A model generated the notes under the pieces. The model did no database searches. It was not told the origin of the DNA and was given only the letters and a program-made list of their open reading frames with translations. The position numbers and the translations under genes are program-made. From positions 434,001 to 498,000 of the forward strand of contig NZ_CP080095.1 of the NCBI RefSeq assembly GCF_019428685.1: DNA of 64,000 nucleotides. The letters run 5' to 3'. The stretch is from Paraburkholderia edwinii (GTDB taxonomy: Bacteria; Pseudomonadota; Gammaproteobacteria; Burkholderiales; Burkholderiaceae). Shown piece by piece: positions 9,031 to 17,930 of the stretch (its first letter is position 1; each line of letters opens with the position of its first letter).

Positions 9031-11076
9031 TCAGCCGTGTAGCGGATCTTTCTCCAGCAGCAGAAGGAACTGGATGGTACACAGCTCGAGCAGTTCGCCG
9101 CGCGTCACGTCTTTGAGCTTGATCCGCTCCATGTTAACTTCGATCGGCGTCGTATGCGACTGGTACTGGTTCCAGATTCCCTGCAACCTGCCGTCGATCG
9201 CGTGCTCGGTGCGCACGATCCTGTATCCCGTTTCATTGCAGAACTTGACGATCTCGTTTAGCGTGAAGAAGCGGATATGCGTGATATCGAGCAGACCGGA
9301 AGAAGCATAGGTCCATTTGCCCTTGCTCAGATCGTCCATCAACATCAGGTTGCGCACGTTGGGAATGCTCAACACCAGCTGCCCCGTCGGCGACATGTAC
9401 GGACGCAGCTTCACCATCACATCCCACGGGTTGTACATGTGCTCGAGCACGTCGGCGAGCAGCACACCGTCGAGCGTTCCCTTCGCGATGCCTTCGCGCT
9501 CGAGGTCGAAGTCCTCGAACTTGCCGACCAGCACCCGGTCGATCTTGCTGCTCGCCACTTGAGCGGCAGCGCGGTTCATCTCGATGCCCCAAACCCGGCT
9601 CGACGGAAAACGCTGCTTGATCAGCGCCGCCGTGCTGCCGGCCGCGCAGCCGATGTCGATCACGGTCGAAGGATTGTTCGAATACATGGCAACCAGATTC
9701 GGCCGGCCCGGCGTGTGATAGCCCTCGGCGATCTCGCCCGATTCGACGTCCAGATACTGTTGCCATACATAGCGCTGGCTGCGCGGCGCAAGTCCCATGG
9801 CCGTGCCGGCGAGCACCTGCGCGACGCGCACCGATGCCATGCCGTCGCCGTCGTTATGGTTGTAGTACGCGGTGCGCTTCTGGCCGAGTTGCACGAGGCT
9901 GGTGCGCAACTCCCGACTGGTCAGTATCTGATGAAGCGCCGACGCGAGTTCATGCGCCTCGACTTCCACCACGCCCGTTTCCGCCTCGAAACACGGGCCC
10001 ATCAGCATGCCCGACGTGTTCATCAGATTGACGACAGGCGTGTGCGCGAGCATGCCTTCAACCAGATAGTTCGAATCGACGGCAACCAGCACGTCGGCGC
10101 CCGCCGCGAACAGTTCGGTGTCGTCGCTTGCGTAGAAATAGCCCTCGGCGGGCACGCCCAGCTCCGCCAGAATTTCTGCGCAACGGGTGGCGCCGAATTG
10201 GGCATTCGACGGACGGTCCTTGATCACGGCATTGACCTTCACGCCCGCTTCCTTGAGCTTCTGGCACGCGACAATGAACGCGGCCACCGACGCGTCGAAA
10301 ATGTCCTCGATGCAATGAGCGCTCAGATTGGCGGCCCATGTCGTGCCGAACACCACGAGCGGCAACTCTGCTTTCAGCCCGTATTTCGTGTTCAGTTGCT
10401 GACGGCACGCCGGCTTTTGCTTGCGCAGCGTCGCGTAGCAATCCCACGCCGGATTGCCCGCTGCGACCAGCCGGTCCTCGGCAACGCCCAGATCGCGATA
10501 GCCTTCCATGCCGCGCTGACCGTACACGACGAGCTTGTCGGCGATCAATTCGTTGTGCACGGTGTACGGATCGATAAGCGCAATCGAGTGCGCAAGATGC
10601 ACGCTCGGAATGCCCTGCGCGCGCGCCCATGCCGTCGCCGTCTTGCCGACGCGCATCATGTCCTCGTTGGTCGCCAGCAGTGCGATGTCGTACTGTTCGG
10701 CGGCGCGCTTCAGGCACTCGAGCAGCTGGACGGTGGCGGGCAGATCGTCCCTCACGCTTTCGAACACGATGGGCCGCAATTTGTCGGCCGCTTCGGCAGC
10801 GAAGCCGCAAAGGTCCGGCTGCTGCTGGATGTGGCGCTCGAAGGTGCCCAGCACGCGTTGCGTCTCGTCGTTCACCGTCTGCAGCGCGCCGGCTTCCTGC
10901 AGGAAGCCGTCCAGTGAAACGAGCGTGCAGCCGGTCTGCGCGATCGCGGCCTGCATCTGCGGTGAAAGCGTAGGCAGCGACGCAATCACCGCCATCGGTT
11001 CGTGCATCTGCAGGAACTGCTCGAGGGCACCAAAGTGCTTGCCCCACAGCAGGGTAATAATGGCCTTCTGTTTCAT
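9031..11076 (-). CDS. Fusion: GT-B glycosyltransferase-like domain plus class I methyltransferase
   Basis: A 681-residue protein with two parts. Residues 1 to about 430 look like a GT-B-type transferase (related in style to UDP-GlcNAc 2-epimerase or CDP-glycerol transferases), with SVHLAHSIALIDPYTVHN, GNPAWDCY and a C-terminal nucleotide-binding-like segment AVDSNYLVEGML. Residues about 450-650 are a SAM-dependent methyltransferase with motif I VIDIGCAAGSTAAL and motif LLADVLEHMYNPW. It is the last gene of the pse operon and overlaps the upstream methyltransferase by 4 bases. It is the best local candidate for the transferase that attaches pseudaminic-type sugar to flagellin, with a linked methylation step. 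That function is inference; no classical Maf gene is visible here. Confidence 0.65.
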   Translation of the reverse strand: MKQKAIITLLWGKHFGALEQFLQMHEPMAVIASLPTLSPQMQAAIAQTGCTLVSLDGFLQEAGALQTVNDETQRVLGTFERHIQQQPDLCGFAAEAADKLRPIVFESVRDDLPATVQLLECLKRAAEQYDIALLATNEDMMRVGKTATAWARAQGIPSVHLAHSIALIDPYTVHNELIADKLVVYGQRGMEGYRDLGVAEDRLVAAGNPAWDCYATLRKQKPACRQQLNTKYGLKAELPLVVFGTTWAANLSAHCIEDIFDASVAAFIVACQKLKEAGVKVNAVIKDRPSNAQFGATRCAEILAELGVPAEGYFYASDDTELFAAGADVLVAVDSNYLVEGMLAHTPVVNLMNTSGMLMGPCFEAETGVVEVEAHELASALHQILTSRELRTSLVQLGQKRTAYYNHNDGDGMASVRVAQVLAGTAMGLAPRSQRYVWQQYLDVESGEIAEGYHTPGRPNLVAMYSNNPSTVIDIGCAAGSTAALIKQRFPSSRVWGIEMNRAAAQVASSKIDRVLVGKFEDFDLEREGIAKGTLDGVLLADVLEHMYNPWDVMVKLRPYMSPTGQLVLSIPNVRNLMLMDDLSKGKWTYASSGLLDITHIRFFTLNEIVKFCNETGYRIVRTEHAIDGRLQGIWNQYQSHTTPIEVNMERIKLKDVTRGELLELCTIQFLLLLEKDPLHG

Positions 11077-12362
11077 CGCTGGCCCTCGCTAAAAACGCCA
11101 AAGTATCGGGAGAGCAGCGCCCGCACCAGGTTGTATTCGGCACCGACGGTCACGTCAGTGCCTTCCTTGAATTTGTCCGCAACGCCCGCCGACCAGCTGC
11201 GCGCGATCGCCGTCGATTTCTGATCGAGCGCGTGGCTGAGAAGCCACGTCGATAGTTCGCGCAACATCTCGCCCGGCACGGCGCCGCGAAATTCGACGTG
11301 AGGAAAGCGTGTGAGCAGGGCCTGGAACAGCAGGAAGAAAAAGTGACGGCTGCGCAGCGGCTTGAGCAGCTTGTCGAGTTCCGCGCTGATCGCCTCCGGC
11401 GCCAGCGGCAGCCATGCCGCGAGATTGGCGACATCGAGTGAATCGAGCGCCGCGTTGCGCGCGGCCATGTCGGCTGCGAACCGCGCGTTGGCCGCGGGAT
11501 CAGCATGGTTGTCGAGCACGACGAACATACGGCCGGCGATCTTCGGCGCGAGATGCGCGACGATCGACTCTTCGAGGAACAACCCGAGATCGACCAGTCC
11601 CTGGTCACGCGCAAACCATGACAGCGTGCGTTTCCAGCTCGCTTTCTGCTCGAGCGACGAATAGAGCAGCCAGTTCGTATTGCCGCCGCCAAGAAACGCG
11701 CCATACGGCACGACAGTCTGGATCGCGAAACCCTGCGCGTTGGCGAACTCGACGAGCTCGGCAATGCTCGCGCGCGACATATACAGTCCGAACGTACCTG
11801 CTTCATCGGTGGCGCGCAGTGCGTCGGGCCATTGCGATTTGTCCGCGCCATAGGCGGTTTCGGCGTGATCCCGCGTGTGAATGTCGAAAATGATCCGGCC
11901 GCCCGGGCGCACGACGCGCTTCCATTCGAGCAGCGCTTCGCGCCAGTTCGGGAAATGCACCAGTACGTTCAGGGACACGGCGCAGTCGAACGAAGCGTCG
12001 TCGCACGGCAGGCGCTCCACGTCGCCCACCTGCAAGCGGATCGGCGCGCCGTTCGCGAGGCGGCGAGTCTCGTCGAGCATCGCCTGCGAGCTGTCGACGC
12101 CCATCACGTCGTAGCCATCGGCGACCAGCGGCAGCGCGGCGCGGCCCGTGCCGACACCAATGTCGATGATCTGAGGCCCGCGTGCGTAACGCCGGATCGT
12201 GTTGACTTCGATCGCGTTCTTCAGCAGGTTGGTCGTCTCGTTCTGGGCCATCCGGCTCGAATACCAGTTCACCATGCCGGGATCTTTCCAGGCATCGGTT
12301 TTCCACCGGATCAGGTCCTTGCGGCCTTGCGATCCGGCGAGTTTGTCGGGTTGTGCGCTCAT
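11073..12362 (-). CDS. SAM-dependent methyltransferase (class I) with a long C-terminal extension
   Basis: A 429-residue protein. The N-terminal 230 residues form a class I methyltransferase: motif I IIDIGVGTGRAALPL near residue 64, acidic loop GVDSSQAMLDE, and VLVHFPNWREALLEWKRVV followed by GGRIIFDIH. The remaining 200 residues are helical, without a motif I recognise. It overlaps pseI upstream by 4 bases and the fusion gene downstream by 4 bases, so it belongs to the pse operon. It probably methylates a sugar or a sugar-linked group made by this operon; the substrate is not determined by the sequence. Confidence 0.75.
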   Translation of the reverse strand: MSAQPDKLAGSQGRKDLIRWKTDAWKDPGMVNWYSSRMAQNETTNLLKNAIEVNTIRRYARGPQIIDIGVGTGRAALPLVADGYDVMGVDSSQAMLDETRRLANGAPIRLQVGDVERLPCDDASFDCAVSLNVLVHFPNWREALLEWKRVVRPGGRIIFDIHTRDHAETAYGADKSQWPDALRATDEAGTFGLYMSRASIAELVEFANAQGFAIQTVVPYGAFLGGGNTNWLLYSSLEQKASWKRTLSWFARDQGLVDLGLFLEESIVAHLAPKIAGRMFVVLDNHADPAANARFAADMAARNAALDSLDVANLAAWLPLAPEAISAELDKLLKPLRSRHFFFLLFQALLTRFPHVEFRGAVPGEMLRELSTWLLSHALDQKSTAIARSWSAGVADKFKEGTDVTVGAEYNLVRALLSRYFGVFSEGQR

Positions 12363-13411
12363 TTCAGAATGTCCCAGTTAAGAGGCGTACCGCGTTTGAT
12401 CGGCGCGCGCGCCGTCATGCCGATGACCGTGTCCAGATGCTTCGGCGCCATGCCGAGCCCGGGCCGGATCGCGCGGACGTTTTCGCGCGTCAGCGCTTCG
12501 CCCGCGCCGATGTCCTTGACTACGTACAGCGAGCGCCGGAAGACGATCGATTTGCGCTCCTGCTCGTTGGTCCCATAGGTCGGCCGGCCGAGCGCCTGCC
12601 ATGCGCGCTCGGTTTCGATCACCAGCGAGTGCATTTCTTCAGGCTCCAGCGAGAACGCGGAGTCCACGCCACCATCCGCGCGGCGCAGCGTGAAATGCTT
12701 TTCGATGACGGTCGCGCCGAGCGCGATCGCGGCGACGGCGGCCCCCACGCCCATCGTGTGATCCGACAGGCCGACCTGGCAGTCGAACAGATCGCGCATG
12801 TGTGGAATTGTGCAAATGTTGCTGTGCTCGGGCGTCGCCGGATACGAGCTCGTGCATTTGAGCAGGATCAGATCTTCGCAACCGGCGCCGCGCGCGGCGC
12901 GCACGGCTTCATCGAGTTCCGCGACGGACGCCATGCCCGTCGAGATGATCATCGGCTTTCCCGTCGCCGCGACGCGCCGGATCAGCGGCAAATCGGTGTT
13001 TTCGAAGCTGGCGATCTTGTAGGCGGGCACGTCGAGCGTTTCGAGAAAATCGACCGCCGTTTCGTCGAACGGGGTCGAGAACGCGAGCATGCCAAGTTGC
13101 TTCGCACGGTCGAACAGGGGCTTGTGCCATTCCCACGGCGTATAAGCCTCGCGATACAGGGCGTAGAGCGATTTGCCCGCCCACAAGCTGTTCTCGTCGC
13201 CAATATGGAACTCGCCCTCGTCGAGATCAAGCGTCATCGTGTCGGGCGTATAGGTCTGCAGCTTCAGCGCATGCGCGCCGCTACGCGCCGCCGCTTCGAC
13301 AATCTCGAGCGCACGTTCCAGCGACTGGTTGTGGTTGCCGGACATTTCCGCGATCACGAACGGCTGACTGCCTGGACCCACGGTCCGATTCGCGATTCTG
13401 ATTTCTTTCAT
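12359..13411 (-). CDS. pseI: Pseudaminic acid synthase (NeuB family)
   Basis: A 350-residue PEP-dependent synthase that condenses 6-deoxy-AltdiNAc-type sugar with phosphoenolpyruvate to give pseudaminic acid. The NeuB-type barrel shows FVIAEMSGNHNQSLERAL, GAHALKLQTYTPDTMTLD and the metal-site region HFTLRRADGGVDSAFSLEP. The C-terminal SAF (antifreeze-like) domain ends LNWDILK. The start MKEIRI at 13411 is chosen because GAGGAA precedes it; the longer 13435 start lacks this. TYTPDTMT favours PseI over NeuB or LegI. The gene sits 85 bases after pseF. Confidence 0.9.
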   Translation of the reverse strand: MKEIRIANRTVGPGSQPFVIAEMSGNHNQSLERALEIVEAAARSGAHALKLQTYTPDTMTLDLDEGEFHIGDENSLWAGKSLYALYREAYTPWEWHKPLFDRAKQLGMLAFSTPFDETAVDFLETLDVPAYKIASFENTDLPLIRRVAATGKPMIISTGMASVAELDEAVRAARGAGCEDLILLKCTSSYPATPEHSNICTIPHMRDLFDCQVGLSDHTMGVGAAVAAIALGATVIEKHFTLRRADGGVDSAFSLEPEEMHSLVIETERAWQALGRPTYGTNEQERKSIVFRRSLYVVKDIGAGEALTRENVRAIRPGLGMAPKHLDTVIGMTARAPIKRGTPLNWDILK

Positions 13412-13496
13412 CGGTGGTTTCCTCACGCCATTCACCCGCTCTCCGTTATCGGGGCTCGCGAGTCCTTTGTATTGATTGCTGCTGCGGGTCGATTCG

Positions 13497-14198
13497 TCAG
13501 CCGTTCGATTGCGCGAGCATGCGCAGCGCTGCGAACATCAGTTCTGCGCGCCGCCAGTCTTCGGGCGTGTCGATGTCCTGCACCAGATAACGCGGCAGCA
13601 CGACGGGCATCGACAACGGCGAAAAGAGCGTATCGCCCCGCAGCCACGCTTCGGCGCGTCCCCAGTAGAACTGGCCTGCGTCATGCCAGGTTTCCGGCAA
13701 ATCTTGCGAACGCGTCAGACGATGCTCCGGATAGACGGCATCGAGTCCTCCATCCGCAGTCAGCCGCAACGCGCGCTGAACCGGAAACGCGAAGGTCGTC
13801 ACCGAAAACGCGTACGACTTCTCGCGATGCTGCTCGAGCATCGCAATGCCTTCATGCAGATAGCGAACGTCGATGAACGGCGCGGTAGCGTAGATGCAGC
13901 ACGCGTATTCGTACGGTTCGCCGAGCGCGCCCAGTGCGTGCTGCACGACTTCGAGCGTGCCCGCGTGATCGTTCGAGAGGTCGGCGGGACGCATGAATGG
14001 CGTCTGCGCGCCGTATTCGCGCGCGACCGCCGCGATGTCCTCGTTGTCGGTGCTGACCACGACGCGATCGAAGAGCGTGCTGTCCAGCGCGGTGCGAATC
14101 GAATGCGCAATGATGGGCACGCCGTCGAACAGGCGAATGTTCTTGTGGGGGATGCGCTTGCTACCGCCCCGCGCCGGAATGATGGCGACGCGGCTCAT
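13497..14198 (-). CDS. pseF: CMP-pseudaminic acid cytidylyltransferase
   Basis: A 233-residue nucleotidyltransferase that activates the nonulosonic acid with CTP. The N-terminus VAIIPARGGSKRIPHKNIR is the classic CMP-sugar synthetase signature (CTP-binding loop), and STDNEDIAAVAREYGA carries the acidic DxD-like part. Length matches PseF/NeuA. It overlaps pseC by 4 bases. PseF is preferred over NeuA because the neighbours are pseB, pseC and pseI. It supplies the activated sugar for the operon's transferase. Confidence 0.9.
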   Translation of the reverse strand: MSRVAIIPARGGSKRIPHKNIRLFDGVPIIAHSIRTALDSTLFDRVVVSTDNEDIAAVAREYGAQTPFMRPADLSNDHAGTLEVVQHALGALGEPYEYACCIYATAPFIDVRYLHEGIAMLEQHREKSYAFSVTTFAFPVQRALRLTADGGLDAVYPEHRLTRSQDLPETWHDAGQFYWGRAEAWLRGDTLFSPLSMPVVLPRYLVQDIDTPEDWRRAELMFAALRMLAQSNG

Positions 14199-15361
14199 CC
14201 GAGCACCCGCTTCAGCTGCGTGATCACGCGATCCTGTTCGGCGTCGGTGAGCGTTGCGTAGAGCGGCAGGCTGATCGCCTCGCGGTAGTACTGTTCCGCA
14301 TGCGGAAAATCGCCGGGCTTGAAGCCGAGCTGGCGATAGTACGGTTGTAGATGCACAGGGATGTAGTGCACGTTGACACCGATTTCCGCGCTGCGCATCG
14401 CGTCGAACACCGTGCGGCGATTCACGTGCGCGCGGTCGCCGGGCACGCGGACGACGTAGAGATGCCAGGCTGAGTCGTCGAGCGCGTCGAGTTGCGGCAA
14501 TTGCAGCGGCAAGTCTTTCAACAGCATGTCGTAACGTTTCACGAGCGCACGTCGTCGCGCGAGAAATTCATCCAGTCGCTTGAGTTGCGACAGCCCGAGC
14601 ACCGCCTGAATGTCGGTGATGCGGTAGTTGAAGCCCAGTTCCTGCATCTCATAGAACCACGCGCCTTCGTTGGGCTCATCCATTCGCGCGGTGTCGCGCG
14701 TGGTACCGTGGCTGCGCAAACGGTGCAAGCGCTCAGCCCATGCCGCGTCGTTGGTCAACACTGCGCCGCCTTCGCCCGTCGTCACTATTTTCACGGGGTG
14801 GAAGCTGAACACGGTCATATGCGCATAGTCGCCACAGCCAACGGGCCGCCCCGCATACGATGCGCCGACCGCATGCGACGCGTCTTCGATCACCGTGAAG
14901 CCGTACTCGTCCGAGAGTCGCTTCACACGTCGCATATCGCAACTGCGGCCTGCGAACGCGACGGGAATCACGACCTTCGGCAACGTGTTTGTGCTGCGCG
15001 CCGACGACAGCTTCGCTTCCAGTGCATCGGCATCGAGGCAATAACTGAGCGGATCGATATCGACGAAATCCACTTCAGCACCGCAATAGCGTCCGCAATT
15101 GGCCGACGCGACAAACGTGTTCGGCACGGTCCACAGACGATCGCCCGGACCGAGCCCTGCGGTGACGCATGCGATATGCAGCGCCGCTGTCGCGTTGCAC
15201 ACGGCGATCGCGTGGCGCGCGCTTGCGCGCCGCGCGAGCTCCTGCTCGAACGCGGCAATCGCCGGGCCTTGCGTGAGCCAGTCGGAACGCAGCACCGCCT
15301 CAACGGCGGCGATGTCTGCTTCGTCGATTGACTGCCGGCCGTAAGGGATAAACGCAGTCAT
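14195..15361 (-). CDS. pseC: UDP-4-amino-4,6-dideoxy-N-acetyl-L-altrosamine transaminase
   Basis: A 388-residue PLP-dependent aminotransferase of the DegT/DnrJ/EryC1 family. The PLP lysine is Lys191 in FSFHPVKIVTTGEGGAVLTN. The N-terminus IPYGRQSIDEADIAAVEAVL and CNATAALHIACVTAGLG are typical of PseC. It aminates the 4-keto product of PseB. It overlaps both neighbours, pseB and pseF, by 4 bases, the mark of a tightly coupled operon. Other DegT-type sugar aminotransferases look similar, so the exact sugar relies on operon context. Confidence 0.9.
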   Translation of the reverse strand: MTAFIPYGRQSIDEADIAAVEAVLRSDWLTQGPAIAAFEQELARRASARHAIAVCNATAALHIACVTAGLGPGDRLWTVPNTFVASANCGRYCGAEVDFVDIDPLSYCLDADALEAKLSSARSTNTLPKVVIPVAFAGRSCDMRRVKRLSDEYGFTVIEDASHAVGASYAGRPVGCGDYAHMTVFSFHPVKIVTTGEGGAVLTNDAAWAERLHRLRSHGTTRDTARMDEPNEGAWFYEMQELGFNYRITDIQAVLGLSQLKRLDEFLARRRALVKRYDMLLKDLPLQLPQLDALDDSAWHLYVVRVPGDRAHVNRRTVFDAMRSAEIGVNVHYIPVHLQPYYRQLGFKPGDFPHAEQYYREAISLPLYATLTDAEQDRVITQLKRVLG

Positions 15362-16353
15362 GAGTGCTGTTTGTCGAGCGCGGCCAGTTCGTCCACGCTG
15401 AGAAACCAGCCGTTATTGTCGGACGTGTATTTGAAGCCCTCCGTCACGCGCTCGCCCGTCTCGCCCATACCGTTCTTCTCGTACTCGCTCTGCACGACAA
15501 AGCGGATGGCGGGCGTGATGACGTAGTGATCGCTGTATTCGAACGTGTGCGGGCTATCGTCGCGCGCAATCATCATTTCGTGCAGTTTCTCGCCGGGACG
15601 AATGCCGATCACGTGCTGATCCAGTTCGGGCGCCATCGCTTGTGCCAGATCGACGATCTTCACCGACGGAATCTTCGGCACGAAAATCTCGCCGCCCTGC
15701 ATGCGCTGAAAATTCTTCAGCACGAAGTCCACGCCATGATCGAGCGTGATCCAGAAGCGCGTCATGCGCTGGTCTGTGATCGGCAGGCTCTTTGCGCCGT
15801 CCGAGATCAGCTTGCGGAAGAACGGCACAACGGATCCGCGCGAACCGACCACATTGCCGTAGCGCACGACGGCAAAACGGGTGCGATGCTTGCCAACCAG
15901 ATTGTTCGCCGCCACGAAGAGCTTATCGGACAGCAGCTTGGTCGCGCCATACAGGTTGATGGGGCTGGCGGCCTTGTCGGTGGATAGTGCGATCACTTTC
16001 TCAACGCCGTTTTCGATCGCCGCATTGATCACGTTCTCCGCGCCCGTCACGTTCGTGCGAATACACTCCGTCGGGTTGTACTCAGCGGCGGGCACCTGCT
16101 TGAGCGCGGCGGCATGCACCACGTAGTCGATGCCGCGCATCGCCTGGCGCAGGCGTTCGGCGTCGCGCACGTCGCCGAGGAAGTACCGCATGCACGGCGC
16201 GTCGAACCGTTGCTGCATTTCGTATTGCTTGAGCTCGTCGCGCGAAAACACGACGACGCGCGATGGCTTGTATTGCGCCAGCACGGCCGAAATGAATTTG
16301 TGGCCGAAGGAACCCGTGCCACCCGTAATCAAAATTGACTTGTCGTCCAACAT
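15358..16353 (-). CDS. pseB: UDP-N-acetylglucosamine 4,6-dehydratase (inverting)
   Basis: A 331-residue SDR-type dehydratase, the first committed step of pseudaminic acid synthesis: C5-inverting dehydration of UDP-GlcNAc. The Rossmann motif GGTGSFGHKF lies at about residues 9-18, and the signature ALSTDKAASPINLYGATK holds the Y-x3-K pair. The C-terminal half (MTRFWITLDHGVDFVL, GEIFVPKIPS) is typical. The start at 16353 is preferred: AAGGAAG lies just upstream, and the 23-residue longer start has no site. PseB is distinguished from retaining dehydratases by these family signatures. Confidence 0.92.
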   Translation of the reverse strand: MLDDKSILITGGTGSFGHKFISAVLAQYKPSRVVVFSRDELKQYEMQQRFDAPCMRYFLGDVRDAERLRQAMRGIDYVVHAAALKQVPAAEYNPTECIRTNVTGAENVINAAIENGVEKVIALSTDKAASPINLYGATKLLSDKLFVAANNLVGKHRTRFAVVRYGNVVGSRGSVVPFFRKLISDGAKSLPITDQRMTRFWITLDHGVDFVLKNFQRMQGGEIFVPKIPSVKIVDLAQAMAPELDQHVIGIRPGEKLHEMMIARDDSPHTFEYSDHYVITPAIRFVVQSEYEKNGMGETGERVTEGFKYTSDNNGWFLSVDELAALDKQHS

Positions 16354-16428
16354 TGTTCGCTTCCTTGATACGGAGCTGTACTTTTCATGGGGCTCAGCCT
16401 GTGCGCCCCTGCCGCGTGTCATGAACTG

Positions 16429-17049
16429 TTATGCCGGCCCGCCGCCGCGCGCCGCGCCCGCGGACAACGAGCGGTAGCGCTGCCTCAAAACGGGGATCGG
16501 CACCTCCCATCCTTCGTCGCCCAGCAGCGCATGCCTGAGCGCCGCAAATTCGCTCGCGCGATGGAATGTGCCGGCGCCGCTTTGCGCGCGCGGCGCAATT
16601 CGACCGTCGCGCAGCGAAGACCAGTTCTCGATGAACAGATCGTTGATCGCCTGCTGCAACTTCGCGTAGCTGCTGCCAAGCGTTTCGCTGTCCTCCTCGA
16701 ACCTGACTTCGCGCTGCAGCAGCAGCGCGCCCGTATCGATACCCTCGTCGATCAGATGAATCGACACACCCTTCGGCGTCGCATCAAGAAACGACCACAG
16801 ATTCGGATCGGCGCCTCGGTTGTAGGGCAACAGCGAAATATGCAGGTTGATGAAACGGTCGGGTGCTGCTGCGAGCGCGTCGCGCTTCAGAATGTGCCGG
16901 TACGAGTGACTTACAATCAGGTCCGGCGCAAGCGCTGCGATCTCCTGCGCGCTCACGGGCGTCTCCCGCAGGATCAGCGTTTCTCGTTCGCCGATCCAGT
17001 CGGCCAGTCGCCGCGCCTGCTCGCCACTCGTCAAAAGCAGTACTTTCAT
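16429..17049 (-). CDS. Sugar N-formyltransferase-like protein, first gene of the pse operon
   Basis: A 206-residue protein of the formyl-THF transferase fold. It shows FINLHISLLPYNRGADPNLW near residue 85, where HxSLLPxxRG is the catalytic and folate-binding signature, and IDEGIDTGALLLQ near residue 120, with the conserved aspartate. It is too short for methionyl-tRNA formyltransferase and lacks its C-terminal domain. Placed just before pseB, it could formylate the amino group that PseH would acetylate, giving a 7-N-formyl pseudaminic acid. The start at 17049 follows AGGGA with very short spacing. It lies 6 bases from the divergent YdcF gene. Family call strong, substrate inferred. Confidence 0.78.
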   Translation of the reverse strand: MKVLLLTSGEQARRLADWIGERETLILRETPVSAQEIAALAPDLIVSHSYRHILKRDALAAAPDRFINLHISLLPYNRGADPNLWSFLDATPKGVSIHLIDEGIDTGALLLQREVRFEEDSETLGSSYAKLQQAINDLFIENWSSLRDGRIAPRAQSGAGTFHRASEFAALRHALLGDEGWEVPIPVLRQRYRSLSAGAARGGGPA

Positions 17050-17055
17050 TTCCCT

Positions 17056-17652
17056 ATGCCGAACCCCGAAGATTTCACTGACACTTGTTACGACGCTGTC
17101 ATCGTCCTCGCGAACCTGATGGACGCAGACGGGAATCTGAACGACGAAACCCGTGCACGCGTCGACGCCGCCATCGAAGTCATCGAGACAGGCCAGGCGC
17201 CGCTGTTGGTGACGTGCGGCTGGGCCTATCGCGACGATTCCGACATCCGCATCGCGGATGCGATGCGCCGCTACGCGGTCGAACGTCGCCACGTCGATGC
17301 GTCGCGCGTCGTCGCGGAGACGACGTCGCGCGATACGGTCGGCGATGCCGTCTTCACACGGCGCAACCTCTCAGCGACGTTCGGCGGCCCACGCATTCTC
17401 GTGGCGACGAGCCGCTATCACGCGGCACGTACACTCGAAATCTTCACCTTTGTCTACGGTTCTTCCTTCCACATCGACGTCGTCGGCGCCGGCGATCCCG
17501 CGACAGCCGCGCAACTGGCCAGCGAGGCGCGTTCGCTCGACGCATTCCGTGCCACTTTTTCGGGCGTGACGCGTGGCGATACAGACGCGATCTTCGAGCG
17601 GTTGCGCGAACGTCATCCGTTCTACAACGGCGACGTCTATCCCAAGGTCTGA
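17056..17652 (+). CDS. YdcF/ElyC-like (DUF218) protein
   Basis: A 198-residue DUF218-type protein, a family linked to envelope carbohydrate metabolism. Features are AVIVLANLMDADGNL near residue 14, then ARVDAAIEVIETGQAPLLVTCGW, the acidic ETTSRDTVGDAVFTRRNL segment and LVATSRYHAARTLEIF, where family members keep a conserved SxxH. No membrane segment is present, unlike SanA. Its start is 6 bases from the divergent formyltransferase start, so its promoter must lie inside that gene, and no ribosome site is visible before it. It could belong functionally to the glycan island; this is inference. Confidence 0.75.
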   Translation: MPNPEDFTDTCYDAVIVLANLMDADGNLNDETRARVDAAIEVIETGQAPLLVTCGWAYRDDSDIRIADAMRRYAVERRHVDASRVVAETTSRDTVGDAVFTRRNLSATFGGPRILVATSRYHAARTLEIFTFVYGSSFHIDVVGAGDPATAAQLASEARSLDAFRATFSGVTRGDTDAIFERLRERHPFYNGDVYPKV

Positions 17653-17930
17653 AGCCGCGCCGCCTTCAGTCGTCCGCCGCCTCGCGGCGAAATCCTGTAA
17701 TCCGTTGTGAGTATCCGTGACATCAGGTAGAAACGAGGCGTGGAAATGCGGGCGAAAATCACGCCAATTCGCGCGATGAGCGCGCCCACACGCGGCGCGG
17801 CGCGGAAGGCCCTGGACGTGACCTTGTGGCGTGCCCGTCCATCGACTACCCTGTCACGCCATCCGTCGGGTTGTCGCTTTGCAGGTCGGACGGCTAACAT
17901 CTCACCTTGATCGAACCACAGGAGCGATGC

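Noticed and set aside
16387..17652. 421-residue extension of the YdcF-like protein
   Set aside because: The upstream part is antisense to the formyltransferase and has no similarity to the family; the fold starts at 17056.
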